Assembly: GCA_047630175.1 (NCBI GenBank)
Contig: JBLHVI010000031.1
Coordinates: forward strand, 1 to 39,807
DNA: 39,807 nucleotides
Reading direction: 5' to 3'
Source of the DNA: UBA4582 sp047630175
GTDB lineage: Bacteria; Pseudomonadota; Gammaproteobacteria; Pseudomonadales; Azotimanducaceae
Below the pieces are notes generated by a model that saw only the letters and a list, made by a program, of their open reading frames with translations, was not told the origin of the DNA and made no database searches. Made by a program: the position numbers and the translations under genes. This document shows positions 26,406-36,400 of the stretch, piece by piece; the stretch's first letter is position 1; the number at the start of each line of letters is the position of its first letter.

Positions 26406-26801
26406 TTGTGTTTGCTACATATCCGTCTCGACTTTACGGGTAGCGAGAGTTTGACAGACCGCTATGCCACCGGCATTGGGTTCATTCCACTGGCGCACAC
26501 GGACGGCGTTGCTCGCAGGAAAACCCTACTGGCCTGCTTGCTAGATTCTGTTTCTGTGGCGGAGACGGCTGCGCAACTGACGCTGGACATTGTCATGTGT
26601 CCAGCGCGATTGGCGCGGTTAACGCTGAATTACGCGCGCCATAACAAAGCGCTCGGTCTAGCAAGTCTGCTCACGGCGCTTGATAAGCAGATCCTTAAGC
26701 GCCGCGACACAGGCCGTGAACGCGAGATTCAACAACGCGCATGCGCTATAGCATCAGGCGACGCGGATCATGCGCTTGCCGCGATTGTCACCGGCGAGTA
26801 G
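26406..26801 (+). pseudogene. Possible enoyl-CoA hydratase/isomerase C-terminal relic
   Basis: A 131-codon frame opened only by a TTG. Residues IGFIPLAHTDGVARRKTLLA, then CLLDSVSVAETAAQLTLDIV, MCPARLARLTLNYAR, resemble the crotonase C-terminal half (IGLVP, GRRKALELLL, SAExAAxLGLV, VVPxxxL), and the end (ACAIASGDADHALAAIV) resembles the family's D-A-x-E-G-I-x-A-F region. The N-terminal half with the oxyanion-hole motifs is absent. The 3' end overlaps the convergent reductase gene by 48 bases. I judge this as a decayed fragment; alternative: chance ORF. The resemblance is by eye. Confidence 0.4.
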
Positions 26802-27758
26802 CCCGATCAACCCTCTTGGGGCGTTTTCAAGTCCATCTAGGATGTCTTCCGCGACGACTAACTCACCCTGTTTGGCCCACATAGACAGATCGTGGATGGC
26901 GTCAGCGTCAAACTGCGGAAAATCTGAGACAATGAAACCCTCCATTCGCAATCGTTTGGTAACAAGTAAGCCGGGGATACCCATGGGTCCGGGTTTAGGC
27001 TTGCCGTCATACATAGAGACGGCGCCGCAACAAGAGATCCTACCCTTCATTTTCATGGCGAAGAGGGCTGTCTGGAGGATGTCACCGCCGGTATTGTCGA
27101 AGTATACATCAACGCCATCGGGGGCAACCGCGCTCAACTGATGGCGCAAGGGTGCGCTGGTATCTTTGTAATCGATGCAGGCGTCAAAGCCCAATTCTTC
27201 GACAACCCACTGACATTTTTCTTGGCCTCCCGCGATGCCAATAACTGTGGCACCCTTGATACGTCCGATTTGACCGACTAATGAGCCCACTGACCCACCG
27301 GCAGCAGACACCAAAAGCACTTCTCCGGCATGGATGGCGGGGACATTGATTAGGCCATGGTAGGCTGTTAGTCCAGCAACGCCCAATAATGACAGGCCGT
27401 GACTCAGCGGTCCGCCGTGCACTGGCGCGTGACTTAGTTGGCGTGCGGCTAACGTGGCATATTGTTGCCAGCCAAGATCGCCTGTGACGATTTGACCAAC
27501 GCTGAAGTCTTCACTGTTACTCTCAATAACCTCGCCAATTCCGCCGCTCGACATAACCTGTCCTGTTGACAGTGCACTACGATAGGTCGCGCCCTGCATC
27601 CAGGCGCGGTTGGCCGCATCCTGCGACAGAATCAGCGTTTTTACGAGTACTTCCCCCTCGCCGGGCGCTTTGGTGCTCACCTCGTCTTGGCTGAAATGTT
27701 CTTCACCCAACTGGCCCGTTGGAAGTTCGCTTAATAATATCCGCTTGTTAGTTGGCAT
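26754..27758 (-). CDS. NADP-dependent zinc-free oxidoreductase (MDR, leukotriene B4 dehydrogenase/curcumin reductase type)
   Basis: 334 residues of the medium-chain dehydrogenase/reductase superfamily, branch without catalytic zinc. N-terminal MPTNKRILLSELPTGQLGEE is typical of the YncB/CurA group; GLTAYHGL, the nucleotide loop SAAGGSVGSLVGQIGRIKGA, DVYFDNTGGDIL, GRISCCGAVSMYD and RMEGFIVSDF follow in the family order. These enzymes reduce the C=C bond of alpha,beta-unsaturated ketones and aldehydes with NADPH, often as detoxification. ATG 27758 with AAGGAAAT (RBS AAGGA) upstream. It is monocistronic here; a 234-base region separates it from the divergent export operon, so the two promoters probably lie between 27759 and 27992. 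Confidence 0.9.
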   Translation of the reverse strand: MPTNKRILLSELPTGQLGEEHFSQDEVSTKAPGEGEVLVKTLILSQDAANRAWMQGATYRSALSTGQVMSSGGIGEVIESNSEDFSVGQIVTGDLGWQQYATLAARQLSHAPVHGGPLSHGLSLLGVAGLTAYHGLINVPAIHAGEVLLVSAAGGSVGSLVGQIGRIKGATVIGIAGGQEKCQWVVEELGFDACIDYKDTSAPLRHQLSAVAPDGVDVYFDNTGGDILQTALFAMKMKGRISCCGAVSMYDGKPKPGPMGIPGLLVTKRLRMEGFIVSDFPQFDADAIHDLSMWAKQGELVVAEDILDGLENAPRGLIGLLAGDNRGKRMIRVA

Positions 27759-27992
27759 AGGATTTCCTTAATTTATGTAGGGTTGATATGAGCATGATTT
27801 GTGATGGATAGGGTGCTTTTTAGCAGTCGATTCTGTCAGTCGTCGACTGGTTCAGCAAGTCGGACATGTGTAGCCTAATATTCTCGATTAAAGATGGTTC
27901 GATTCCGTCGAACTCGAGCCTCATTTGTTTGTCTTATTCCATGACTCCAAGTAAGCTTTGGAGCCGTGTATTTCTTATAGAGTAATTATCTT

Positions 27993-29678
27993 TTGGCAGA
28001 TAAAGAGGTCGATCTCGATCGTGTGCGCCAAGTTCTAGGCGAGTTGATTGCGCCGGAGAGCGGCTACTTCAAAGCGGCAATTGTTTACGGCATCGCTATC
28101 AGTTTATTAACTCTGGCAGTTCCTATAGCTGTCCAAACGCTGGTTAATACAGTGGCCAATATAGCGTCCACCCGGGCCGTTCTCATCCTGTCAGGTCTGC
28201 TGCTGGTAATGCTGGTGCTTTCAGGGGCGTTGAACGCGCTACGTACCCATGTCATGGAAATGTATGAGCGAAAAATCTACGCGCGTTTAATGTCGGAGAT
28301 TAGCCTGAAGGCCATATTGGCTCCTCACAGTGTGTTTGAGGGGCGACAGAATTCGACGATTACACAGCGTTACTTCGAAATTATGACATTGCAAAAAAAT
28401 ATTCCGTCGTTGTTGATCGACGGCTTTGCCTTGTTACTCCAGCTTTTGGTCGGTTTTACACTGGTGTCGTTTTACCATCCGGTACTGTTCGTTTTCAATT
28501 TGGTGGTTATGCTTTTTATCTATCTTATTTGGCGTATTTGGGGTGCCGATGCGAAACGGACGGCAATTCAACTATCGGCGGCAAAATATGCGTCAGCTAA
28601 ATGGCTCAGTGATCTGACCGCCGCCCATGAATTTTTTAAGTCTAGCCGTCATATGGATTACGCGGGAAGGACCACCGAGACACTGATCGGTAACTACGTG
28701 AACGAGCACCGACAGCACTTCAAGTACACTTTCACCCAGAATATTGCATTTTTGGCTCTTTATGCGTTGGCCAGTGCAGGGCTTTTGGGGTTGGGCGGTT
28801 GGCTGGTGGTGCGGGGCGAATTGTCGCTCGGCCAACTCGTTGCCGCGGAACTTATTATGTCAGCTGTTTTCGTCGGCATATCGCAATTTACGATCTACCT
28901 AAAAATGTACTACGAACTCTTTGGTGCAGCGGACAAAATCGGCCAAATACTCGCGTTACCCCAAGAAGTTCTCCACGAAGATCAAGATTTGCTTCCTGCC
29001 GATGGTACGCTGCAATGTAAAGATCTCGAGTTAAGCCATCAGGGTGAGTTGGTTAACCTCTCGTTTTCAATAGAATCGGGCGCCAAGGTATGGGTGGTCA
29101 CAGACAAAGGCTGGATTCAGCGCCGGTTGTCTAAGCTTCTGAAGCTGCAAGAGCCGGTCGTTAAGGGTTGGTTGCGACTCGGTAGGCAAGCGATGGAAGA
29201 GTACGATGTCTATGAATTACGCCAGGCTATAGACGTTATTGATCGGTCTTTGATTGTCGAATGTACCATCAAGGATTATTTCAAGATGGCCGCACCAGAC
29301 GTGTCGTTGGTCGAGATGAATGCAGCATTAGCACTGGTCGACCTAGAGCAAACCGTTGTGGCGCTGCCTGATGCTATGGACACCCGCCTATCGTCGTTAG
29401 GAGCGCCGCTACTGCCGTTGGAGTTATTGCTGCTTAAGCTCGCTGTAGCGATTGTGGCACAGCCGAAAATCGTTTTGCTCAACCAAGATTTTGACAACTT
29501 GCTGATGGCGCAGCATGAAAACGTTATGAAGGCGATTAGTTGTCAGCCGTTCAGTGTTTTGTATTTCACCCATAATCCCAAGCCTCAATTTTTTGATGCA
29601 ACGTTGCAGCTAACCTCTGATGGCTTGGGTAACGGATCAAATGGACTGGAAGTTAGCGGGAATAGTTCTCATGAATAA
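27993..29678 (+). CDS. ABC exporter-type protein with degenerate (non-catalytic) nucleotide-binding domain
   Basis: 561 residues: an ABC type-I exporter membrane domain (~20-310, with helices such as AAIVYGIAISLLTLAVPIAV and AVLILSGLLLVMLVLSGALN) fused to an ABC-like C-terminal domain (~340-540). The fold is followed but the catalytic residues are gone. Walker A, normally GPSGSGKST, is TDKGWIQRR at 370-378 (Lys to Gln376). The signature LSGGQ is replaced around 474-478 by LPLEL. Walker B reads IVLLNQ: Asp to Asn497 and catalytic Glu to Gln498. His527 (YFTHN) is still there. The frame is undisturbed, so it seems maintained. It overlaps the HlyD-type adaptor (ATG 29671) by 8 bases, followed by TolC, as in type I secretion. 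Start is TTG 27993 with only a weak ribosome site. Probably cannot hydrolyse ATP by itself. Confidence 0.85.
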   Translation: MADKEVDLDRVRQVLGELIAPESGYFKAAIVYGIAISLLTLAVPIAVQTLVNTVANIASTRAVLILSGLLLVMLVLSGALNALRTHVMEMYERKIYARLMSEISLKAILAPHSVFEGRQNSTITQRYFEIMTLQKNIPSLLIDGFALLLQLLVGFTLVSFYHPVLFVFNLVVMLFIYLIWRIWGADAKRTAIQLSAAKYASAKWLSDLTAAHEFFKSSRHMDYAGRTTETLIGNYVNEHRQHFKYTFTQNIAFLALYALASAGLLGLGGWLVVRGELSLGQLVAAELIMSAVFVGISQFTIYLKMYYELFGAADKIGQILALPQEVLHEDQDLLPADGTLQCKDLELSHQGELVNLSFSIESGAKVWVVTDKGWIQRRLSKLLKLQEPVVKGWLRLGRQAMEEYDVYELRQAIDVIDRSLIVECTIKDYFKMAAPDVSLVEMNAALALVDLEQTVVALPDAMDTRLSSLGAPLLPLELLLLKLAVAIVAQPKIVLLNQDFDNLLMAQHENVMKAISCQPFSVLYFTHNPKPQFFDATLQLTSDGLGNGSNGLEVSGNSSHE

Positions 29679-30702
29679 GGCCCAGCAGCGCTATTTGTTA
29701 CACATCAAAACGCTGGATAAAATTCAGGTGCCGCGCGTTGCACGTTTGTTAACCTGGCTTTTGTTGGTGGTCATTGTGGGAGGGCTGATGGTTTTAAGGT
29801 TAACGCCCTGGGTACAAACAGCGCAAGGCAATGGCGTAGTGGATGCGACACGTCCAGAACAGCGTATTCAAGCGATTTCGGCGCTTGTACCTGGGCAGAT
29901 TAAAACTTGGCATGTTAGGGAGGGCGACCGAGTCGTGATGGGTGATCCGATAGTGACACTCAGTGACACTGACATTGCTATCATTAGCCGACTCAATGCT
30001 CAGATTGTCGCAATGGACCAACAAGTGGCGGCCAGCACTGCCGCATTAGAAACCGCAGAGCGAGATTTAGTGCGGCAGAATAATTTATTCGACCAGGGTC
30101 TCGTGTCAAAACGAGAGGTTGAGCAAGTTGAAATCCGGCTGGGTGATTTGCGCGCTAAAGTTGCCGTTGCGGTGGTTGATATGAACCAAGCACGGGTGGG
30201 GCTAGCACGCCAAGCAATTCAAACTAAGGTAGCGCCGACTAACGGTATTATTATGCGGCTGCTGTCCGCTGGTAACGCCACATTTGTCAAAGCTGGCGAT
30301 ATGCTAGCGTCTTTTATCCCTGATGGTGTCGAGCGCTCCGTGGTGATCTCGGTCAGTGGTTTAGACGCACCGCTGGTGTATCCGGGACGTAAGGTAAGGT
30401 TGCAGTTCGACGGCTGGCCGGTGTTCCAAATAACAGGCTGGCCATCGTCCGCCGTGGGAACCTTTGGCGGTGTTGTTGAGTTCATTGAGCCCATTGCCGA
30501 TACGCGAGGGCAATTTCGAGTATGGATTAGAGAAGACCGTCTAGACGAAGCCTGGCCCAGTGCGAAATATGTACGGTTGGGTAGCCGCGTGCGTGGCTGG
30601 GTGTTGTTGGATGAAGTTAAGCTGGGTTACGAGCTTTGGCGTCAACTGAATAATTTCCCCCCAGTGAACTCAGACTTGGTGGATGAAGCTAATGCGCCCT
30701 AG
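29671..30702 (+). CDS. HlyD-family membrane fusion (adaptor) protein
   Basis: 343 residues from ATG 29671, which overlaps the ABC gene stop by 8 bases; upstream in-frame ATGs at 29620 and 29641 lie inside the ABC gene and add non-family residues. One N-terminal transmembrane helix (LLTWLLLVVIVGGLMVLRLT), then the lipoyl half with IQAISALVPGQIKTWHVREG and PIVTLSD, a short alpha-helical hairpin (NAQIVAMDQQVAASTAALE to VVDMNQARVGLARQ), the second lipoyl half (TKVAPTNGIIMRLL), and a beta-barrel with LVYPGRKVRLQFDGWP. It should span the periplasm between the ABC-like inner-membrane protein and TolC. The hairpin is short, about 70 residues, less than in classical HlyD. Translationally coupled to both neighbours. 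Confidence 0.9.
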   Translation: MNKAQQRYLLHIKTLDKIQVPRVARLLTWLLLVVIVGGLMVLRLTPWVQTAQGNGVVDATRPEQRIQAISALVPGQIKTWHVREGDRVVMGDPIVTLSDTDIAIISRLNAQIVAMDQQVAASTAALETAERDLVRQNNLFDQGLVSKREVEQVEIRLGDLRAKVAVAVVDMNQARVGLARQAIQTKVAPTNGIIMRLLSAGNATFVKAGDMLASFIPDGVERSVVISVSGLDAPLVYPGRKVRLQFDGWPVFQITGWPSSAVGTFGGVVEFIEPIADTRGQFRVWIREDRLDEAWPSAKYVRLGSRVRGWVLLDEVKLGYELWRQLNNFPPVNSDLVDEANAP

Positions 30703-32113
30703 GCTACTGCTAGCTAAACTCGTCTTATTACCCAGCTTAGTGCTCGCCAGCGTACTGAGTCACGGTGCCGCCCAAGCGTCGAGGGCGTTGACAGTCACTG
30801 ACCTGATAGCAGCGATAAAGATCTATCACCCTGTTATTCAGTCTGCTAAGGCGCGGCGCGAACAAACCGACACCGAACAACAGCGCGCTCAAGGGGCGTT
30901 TGATTTGAGACTGAATCAAACTACACGGTCGCGTGTCGCTGGATTTTATGACGGTCAGTACCTTGACCAGTCGGTGACCAAACCACTGGCGTTCTCTGGC
31001 GTCGATGTGACTGCTGGTTATCGGTACTCGAATGGCGATTTCCCTGTGTATGAAGACGAGCTATTCACGCAGTCTGCGGGCGAAGCAAGCCTAGGTATCA
31101 AGGTACCTCTGCTTCGGGATCGCAATATTGATGCGCGCAGAATGGGTCTTATGAATGCCGACAGGCTCAGATCTTTGGGTCTCACCGAGGAAGAAATCGC
31201 GATTAACCAGTTTATATTTGAAGGTGTTAATGCCTATTTCAACTGGTATCAGGCTTTTCTTCAAAATAGGGCCGTGGCTGAATTGGTCACGCTTGTCGAA
31301 ACCCGTCGAGAGGGCGTTGTGCAAAGGGTGGCTAATGGTGACCTGGCGGCCATCACGTTGACGGAATTTGAGACCACGTTACTGACGCGCCAAATTGGGC
31401 TTGCAGAAGCTCAGCAAACGCTAGCGGTTGCGCAACAGCAGCTCATGTTTTACTGGCGAGATACCGCCGGCGCTAGCATGCCCGTTGCGGCGCTCGAACT
31501 CCCCGGCCTGCCAATTACGTGGCCTTTTCCTGTGGTCGATTTTAACGAAAGTTGGCAGCAGGCGTTAGTCAGAAACCACCCCAGCGTTCTCGCACTAGAA
31601 GATAGAATTCGTTTGGCCGAGAATGAGGCACGCCTTGCGGAAAACAATCTGTTGCCTGACTTCGACCTTGATATGAAGTTAGGGCAAGACTTCGGCAATG
31701 GTCCTGACAATCTGAATCGCCCAGAAACCTACATCGGCCTTACTTTCTCGATGCCGCTTGAGCGGAACCAGGCCAAGGCAGATCAGCAGTCTGCGGACGC
31801 GAAAATTCGCGAGTTAACAATGCTCAGGCTGGCTCAGCTTGATCGCCTGCGCGTGCAGCTCAATGAAGGTCTCTTACGGCTTGCCACATTCGCTGAGTTG
31901 CGGGCGCTAAGACGCCAGCAAGCGACGGTAGCAAAGCAGCTAGAGCGCCAGGAGCATGCCCGCTTCGATGCGGGTGACAGCGATCAGTTTTTGTTGAATG
32001 CCCGGGAATCTCAAGCAGCCCAAGCGCAGCTTGAATCAATCGGAGCAGAAGTCGATTGGATCAGGCAGAAGCTTGTACTGAGCCGCTTAAGTTTTGACTT
32101 AGCGCGGTTTTAG
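30683..32113 (+). CDS. TolC-family outer-membrane efflux protein
   Basis: 476 residues with an N-terminal signal (LLLAKLVLLPSLVLASVLSHGAAQA-type core, cleavage near A-Q-A) and two long helical OEP repeats: residues ~30-230 (including AIKIYHPVIQSAKARREQTD and VNAYFNWYQAFLQNRAVAEL) and ~280-475 (NHPSVLALEDRIRLAENEAR, GLTFSMPLERNQAKADQQSA). The beta-strand part contains AGYRYSNGDFPVYEDE. It overlaps the adaptor by 20 bases (11 if ATG 30692, which has GGATGAAG upstream, is the start). It likely provides the outer-membrane channel for the ABC-type complex and possibly for the RND pump downstream, which has no TolC of its own here. Confidence 0.9.
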   Translation: MKLMRPRLLLAKLVLLPSLVLASVLSHGAAQASRALTVTDLIAAIKIYHPVIQSAKARREQTDTEQQRAQGAFDLRLNQTTRSRVAGFYDGQYLDQSVTKPLAFSGVDVTAGYRYSNGDFPVYEDELFTQSAGEASLGIKVPLLRDRNIDARRMGLMNADRLRSLGLTEEEIAINQFIFEGVNAYFNWYQAFLQNRAVAELVTLVETRREGVVQRVANGDLAAITLTEFETTLLTRQIGLAEAQQTLAVAQQQLMFYWRDTAGASMPVAALELPGLPITWPFPVVDFNESWQQALVRNHPSVLALEDRIRLAENEARLAENNLLPDFDLDMKLGQDFGNGPDNLNRPETYIGLTFSMPLERNQAKADQQSADAKIRELTMLRLAQLDRLRVQLNEGLLRLATFAELRALRRQQATVAKQLERQEHARFDAGDSDQFLLNARESQAAQAQLESIGAEVDWIRQKLVLSRLSFDLARF

Positions 32114-32122
32114 CGGATCGAC

Positions 32123-32151
32123 CAGCTGCCCGAAACAGTTTGTCGGGGCTG
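32123..32151 (+). terminator. Hairpin after the TolC gene
   Basis: CAGC(TG)CCCGA pairs with TCGGGGCTG across a loop of AACAGTTTG (9 paired bases with a two-base bulge). It lies 9 bases after the TolC stop, 90 bases before the RND adaptor. No T-tract, so possible attenuation rather than full termination. Confidence 0.3.
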
Positions 32152-32242
32152 TTGATTCGGCACGGCCGACTTTCGTGATAGAGTACCGATCGTTTGCGAA
32201 TCTACCTTGGCCATTTGTGCCTGCCTAATACTTAGTTGACTT

Positions 32243-33406
32243 ATGATGACTGATACTACTGCTGTGCCCGGCGGAACTATGAAGCGGTGGCTGCTGCTTT
32301 CGCTGGTCTGTCTGGTGCTTATAGCTGGCCTAGCAGGTTTGAAATATATTCAAATTCAAAAGGCTATGGCCTTTGCGGCGTCGTTCCCTGAGCGCTCGGC
32401 GTCGGTCACTGCGGTGACTGCTCAGACCGGTAGCTGGGCGCAGACATACCGCACTATCGGCGAGGTGCGTGCGACACGTTACGTGCAGCTTCGGAATGAG
32501 TTAGAGGGACGTATTACGACTATTGGTTTTGCCGGCGGCGATACGGTTGAATCCGGGCAGGTGCTGCTGAGTCTCGACAGCCGCGAGGAAGTTGCGCAGT
32601 TAGAGGCAACCCGCGCCCAGTTGCAGTTAGCACATCTGCGGCTGCAGCGTGTCAGTGATCTACGCGAGAAGAAGATGGCGAGCCCGGAAGACTATGACAG
32701 CGCAGCTGCAGACAAAGCAGTGCTGCAAGCTAACGTTGCAGCCCTTGTTGCCCTTATTGATAAGAAACAACTAACTGCTCCCTTTGCAGCAACAACGAGT
32801 CTGCACACTTTAGAAGTCGGGCAGTACCTTGCGATTAATAGTTTGATTGCGGGTTTGACGGGTAATGCCAGTCAACTCTGGCTGGATTTTGATTTGCCGC
32901 AAGATAACGCGAATATAGGTATTGGTACATTGGTGAGCCTGTCAGGACCCGGGCTGGAGAATGCGGCGTTGGTCGCTCAGGTCATTTCAGCCGAGCCAGC
33001 GATTGATGTAGAGTCTCGAACGAGAGGCTATCGAGCGCTGTTGCAGAATGCTGGCGCCAAGTTGTCCCCGGGTGCGGTGGTGGATGTTGCGGTGCAGATC
33101 GGCGCAATAGAGGGTGTTATTCGTCTACCAGCAACGTCAGTGCGGCGGAGCAATTTTGGCGCCTTTGTTTATTTGTTGAAAGATGCTGAGGCTGGCGCGG
33201 TGGCCCCCTATCGTGCGGAACGTCGACCGGTATCCGTTGTCTGGGCAGAGGGTGAACAGGTCGTGATCACTACCGGGCTTAAGGCGGGTGACTTAGTTGC
33301 GGCACTTGGCGCTTTTAAGCTACAAGAGGGTTTGTTGGTGAACGTGGTTGAGCGTGTCGCGGTTGATACCTTGGGTGCAGACACACTAACGTCAGAAACA
33401 CCATGA
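32243..33406 (+). CDS. RND efflux adaptor (periplasmic membrane fusion protein)
   Basis: 387 residues with an N-terminal membrane anchor (KRWLLLSLVCLVLIAGLAGL). The adaptor layout is clear: lipoyl half EGRITTIGFAGGDTVESGQV and LLSLDSREEVAQL, a coiled hairpin (ATRAQLQLAHLRLQRVSDLR to LQANVAALVALIDKK), second lipoyl half with LTAPFAATTSLHTLEVGQYL, beta-barrel with NIGIGTLVSLSGPG, and VVDVAVQIGAIEGVIRLPAT. Its stop overlaps the pump gene start as ATGA at 33403-33406, so the two are translationally coupled. Start: ATG 32243, or ATG 32279 before KRWLLL as an alternative giving a shorter leader; no strong ribosome site was seen. It connects the RND pump to the outer-membrane channel. Confidence 0.9.
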   Translation: MMTDTTAVPGGTMKRWLLLSLVCLVLIAGLAGLKYIQIQKAMAFAASFPERSASVTAVTAQTGSWAQTYRTIGEVRATRYVQLRNELEGRITTIGFAGGDTVESGQVLLSLDSREEVAQLEATRAQLQLAHLRLQRVSDLREKKMASPEDYDSAAADKAVLQANVAALVALIDKKQLTAPFAATTSLHTLEVGQYLAINSLIAGLTGNASQLWLDFDLPQDNANIGIGTLVSLSGPGLENAALVAQVISAEPAIDVESRTRGYRALLQNAGAKLSPGAVVDVAVQIGAIEGVIRLPATSVRRSNFGAFVYLLKDAEAGAVAPYRAERRPVSVVWAEGEQVVITTGLKAGDLVAALGAFKLQEGLLVNVVERVAVDTLGADTLTSETP

Positions 33407-36400
33407 GCGCGTCGGACGATCGGCCTAGTTTGTTTGACATATTCGTCGAGCGCCCGGCGGTTGCCATAGTGATTTCCCTAGCCCTGATCCTGTTGGGACT
33501 GCGTGCGGCCATAGAAATGCCCGTTCTGGAATTCCCGGAAATCGAAAGTTCTTCCCTCGTAATCACCACGCCCTATGTAGGCGCCTCGGCTGAAACCGTG
33601 AAAGGTTTTGTGACAGACCCCATTGAGCGCGCAGCAGCGACGGTCCCGGGTGTTGATTATATAGAGTCCACGACGACCGCTGGCGTGAGCATTGTAACGG
33701 CTTGGCTGAAGCTCAATGAACCCAGTAATTTGGCGCTGGCTGAACTCAATACTCGGTTGGGTCAAATCCGCTTTGAGCTGCCTGCCGGGGCCGAGGACCC
33801 CTCCATCAATGTCAATCGAGCGGACGCTAATAACGCCATTTTTTATCTGGACGTGTTGATGGAAAAGCGCTCGCGCTCGGAAACCGCAGACTACATGACG
33901 CGTAATGTTGTGCCGATTTTGTCTTCCATCCCTGGCGTCCAGCGGGTGCGTGTGGCGGGTGGGCGTGACCCTGCTATGCGTATCTGGCTCAACCCGTCGA
34001 GACTTAATTTTTTGAAGGTGAGCGCGTCGCAGGTACGGCAGGCGTTAACGGAAAACAACGTAATTGCGCCTATTGGCCGAGTTGAGAATGCGCAACAGCG
34101 AATCGACTTGCAGACTAGTGCTACGTTAAAAACGACGGCAGACTTTGAGCAACTGGTGATCAGCAATATCGATGGTGCCATCGTACGCCTTGGCGAAGTC
34201 GCTAGGGTCGAGTTAGGTGAGGTCGAAGGTAATCAGATTGCTCGCATCAGTCAGCGTGACAATCTGTTTTTGGCGGTATATGGCCTGCCGGGTGCTAACG
34301 AGCTGGAAATTGGGGATGAACTCTATACGGTGCTCGATGAGATCAACACTACGTTGCCTGATGGTATGCGCGTTGAGATGGGTTACGACGGCACCCTGTA
34401 TATGCGTGATGCTATCCTCGAGATTTTTATTACCTTGGCCGAGACAGTGTTGCTGGTAGGCCTTGTTGTTCTGCTTTTTATGGGCTCTTTGCGCAGTGCG
34501 TTAGTGCCTTTAGTCACGATTCCCATATCTTTACTTGGTGCTATGGCGTTGATGATGGCCATGGGTTTCTCGTTTAACCTGCTGACTATCCTTGCCATTG
34601 TTCTGTCGGTGGGGCTGGTGGTAGATGATGCGATTGTCGTCGTGGAGAATGTTGCGCGCTTTATGCGCGAGGGCATGGGCCGCAAGCAAGCCGCATTAGC
34701 TAGCTCTCGCCAGTTACTGACCCCCATTATTGGCATGTCGATCACGCTGGCGGCTGTCTACGTGCCCATTGGTTTTCTGTCTGGTTTGACGGGGGTGCTG
34801 ATCAAGGAGTTTGCGTTTACGCTGGCTGTGGCCGTGTTGATATCTGGTTTAGTAGCATTGACTCTGTCGCCCATTATGAGTGCCTATGCGAGTCCTGCAC
34901 GCGGCAGGGAGGGCGCCATGACGCGCTGGGTGAATGTGCGCTTCGACGGTCTACGGCGACGTTATGAGATTTTCTTGTCACACAGCTTGCGCTGGACACC
35001 GCAGATACTGGTGTTTGCGCTGGTGTTTTCACTATTGGCTATTCCGTTCTTAATGCTATCGCAGCAGGAACTTGCGCCTATTGAAGATCAGGGCGAGATA
35101 TTTGTGATCTCATCGCCGCCGCCGGAAGCTTCGTTAGAATACACTCACGAGCACATGCACGATGTCGTGGATGTGATGAATGGGCTGCCACAAGCGACTT
35201 TCATGTGGCAGATCGTTAACCCAGGCGGTGCCATCGGGGGGCAGCAATTTGTTGATTCGGGAGAGCGTGACTTCACTACCCTCGACATGATGCCTATGAC
35301 CTATGGCCGCTTGTCGCAGGTGCCCGGGTTACAGGCGTTCCCCAATTCATCGCCGTCGCTACCCAGTGCGGGTCAGTTTTCTGTTGAGATGGTGGTTACC
35401 TCCGCCGCCAGTGCAGAAGAGATGCAACCCTATGCTGAAAAGCTGCTGGCTGCCGCGTACGCGACCAACTTGTTCTTATTCGTTGATACCAACCTAAAGA
35501 TAGATTTTCCTCAGGCCTATTTTGAGCTGGACCGTGATCGCATCGCCGACCTTGGATTAACTGTCGCGGGTGTTAGTCAGCAGTTGTCGACTTATTTATC
35601 GGGTAACTTTGTCAACCGTTTCGACCTAGATGGGAAGGCTTATCGTGTTATCCCCATGTTGGAAGACAAGGATCGATTAGACATTTACGCGCTGCAGGAC
35701 CTTAAAATACAAACACCGACAGGCGCTTTAGTGCCGTTCTCGTTAATGGCGAAATTGGAAGAAAAAGTCGGTCCTCGGGTGCTCACGAAATTCCAGCAGC
35801 GTAATTCATTCACGCTTTATGCAGGGATGATTCCTGCATATACCAAGGAGCAGGGGCTGAGCGCGATTGAAGCGGCAGCAGCAGATATTCTTCCGCCAGG
35901 GTACGTTGTTGATTACGCGGGTGAGTCGCGACAGATTCGGCAGGAGGGTAATACCTTGTTCGGCGCTCTAGGTATGTCGTTGGCCTTTGTGTTCCTGGTG
36001 TTGGTAGTATTGTTCAACCGCTTCAGAGATCCGTTGGTCGTGCTGTTGGGCTGTGTACCTTTGGCTTTGGCTGGCGCGTTGATGTTTACTTTTTTGGGGT
36101 GGACCACGTTAAATATTTACTCGCAGATCGGCCTTATCACACTGATTGGATTGGTGACTAAGAACGGCATACTGATTGTCGAATTTGCCAACCATCTGCA
36201 AGCACAGGGGCTAAGCAAATTTGAGGCTATCAAGCAGGGCGCGAGTGTTAGATTGCGACCGGTATTGATGACTACCGGGGCAACGGTGATTGGTCATTTT
36301 CCGTTAGTCTTGGTCTCAGGCGCTGGCGCTGAAGCGCGTAACAGTATTGGCATCATTTTAGTGGCTGGTATGTTGCTGGGTACGTTCTTTAGCCTGATCA

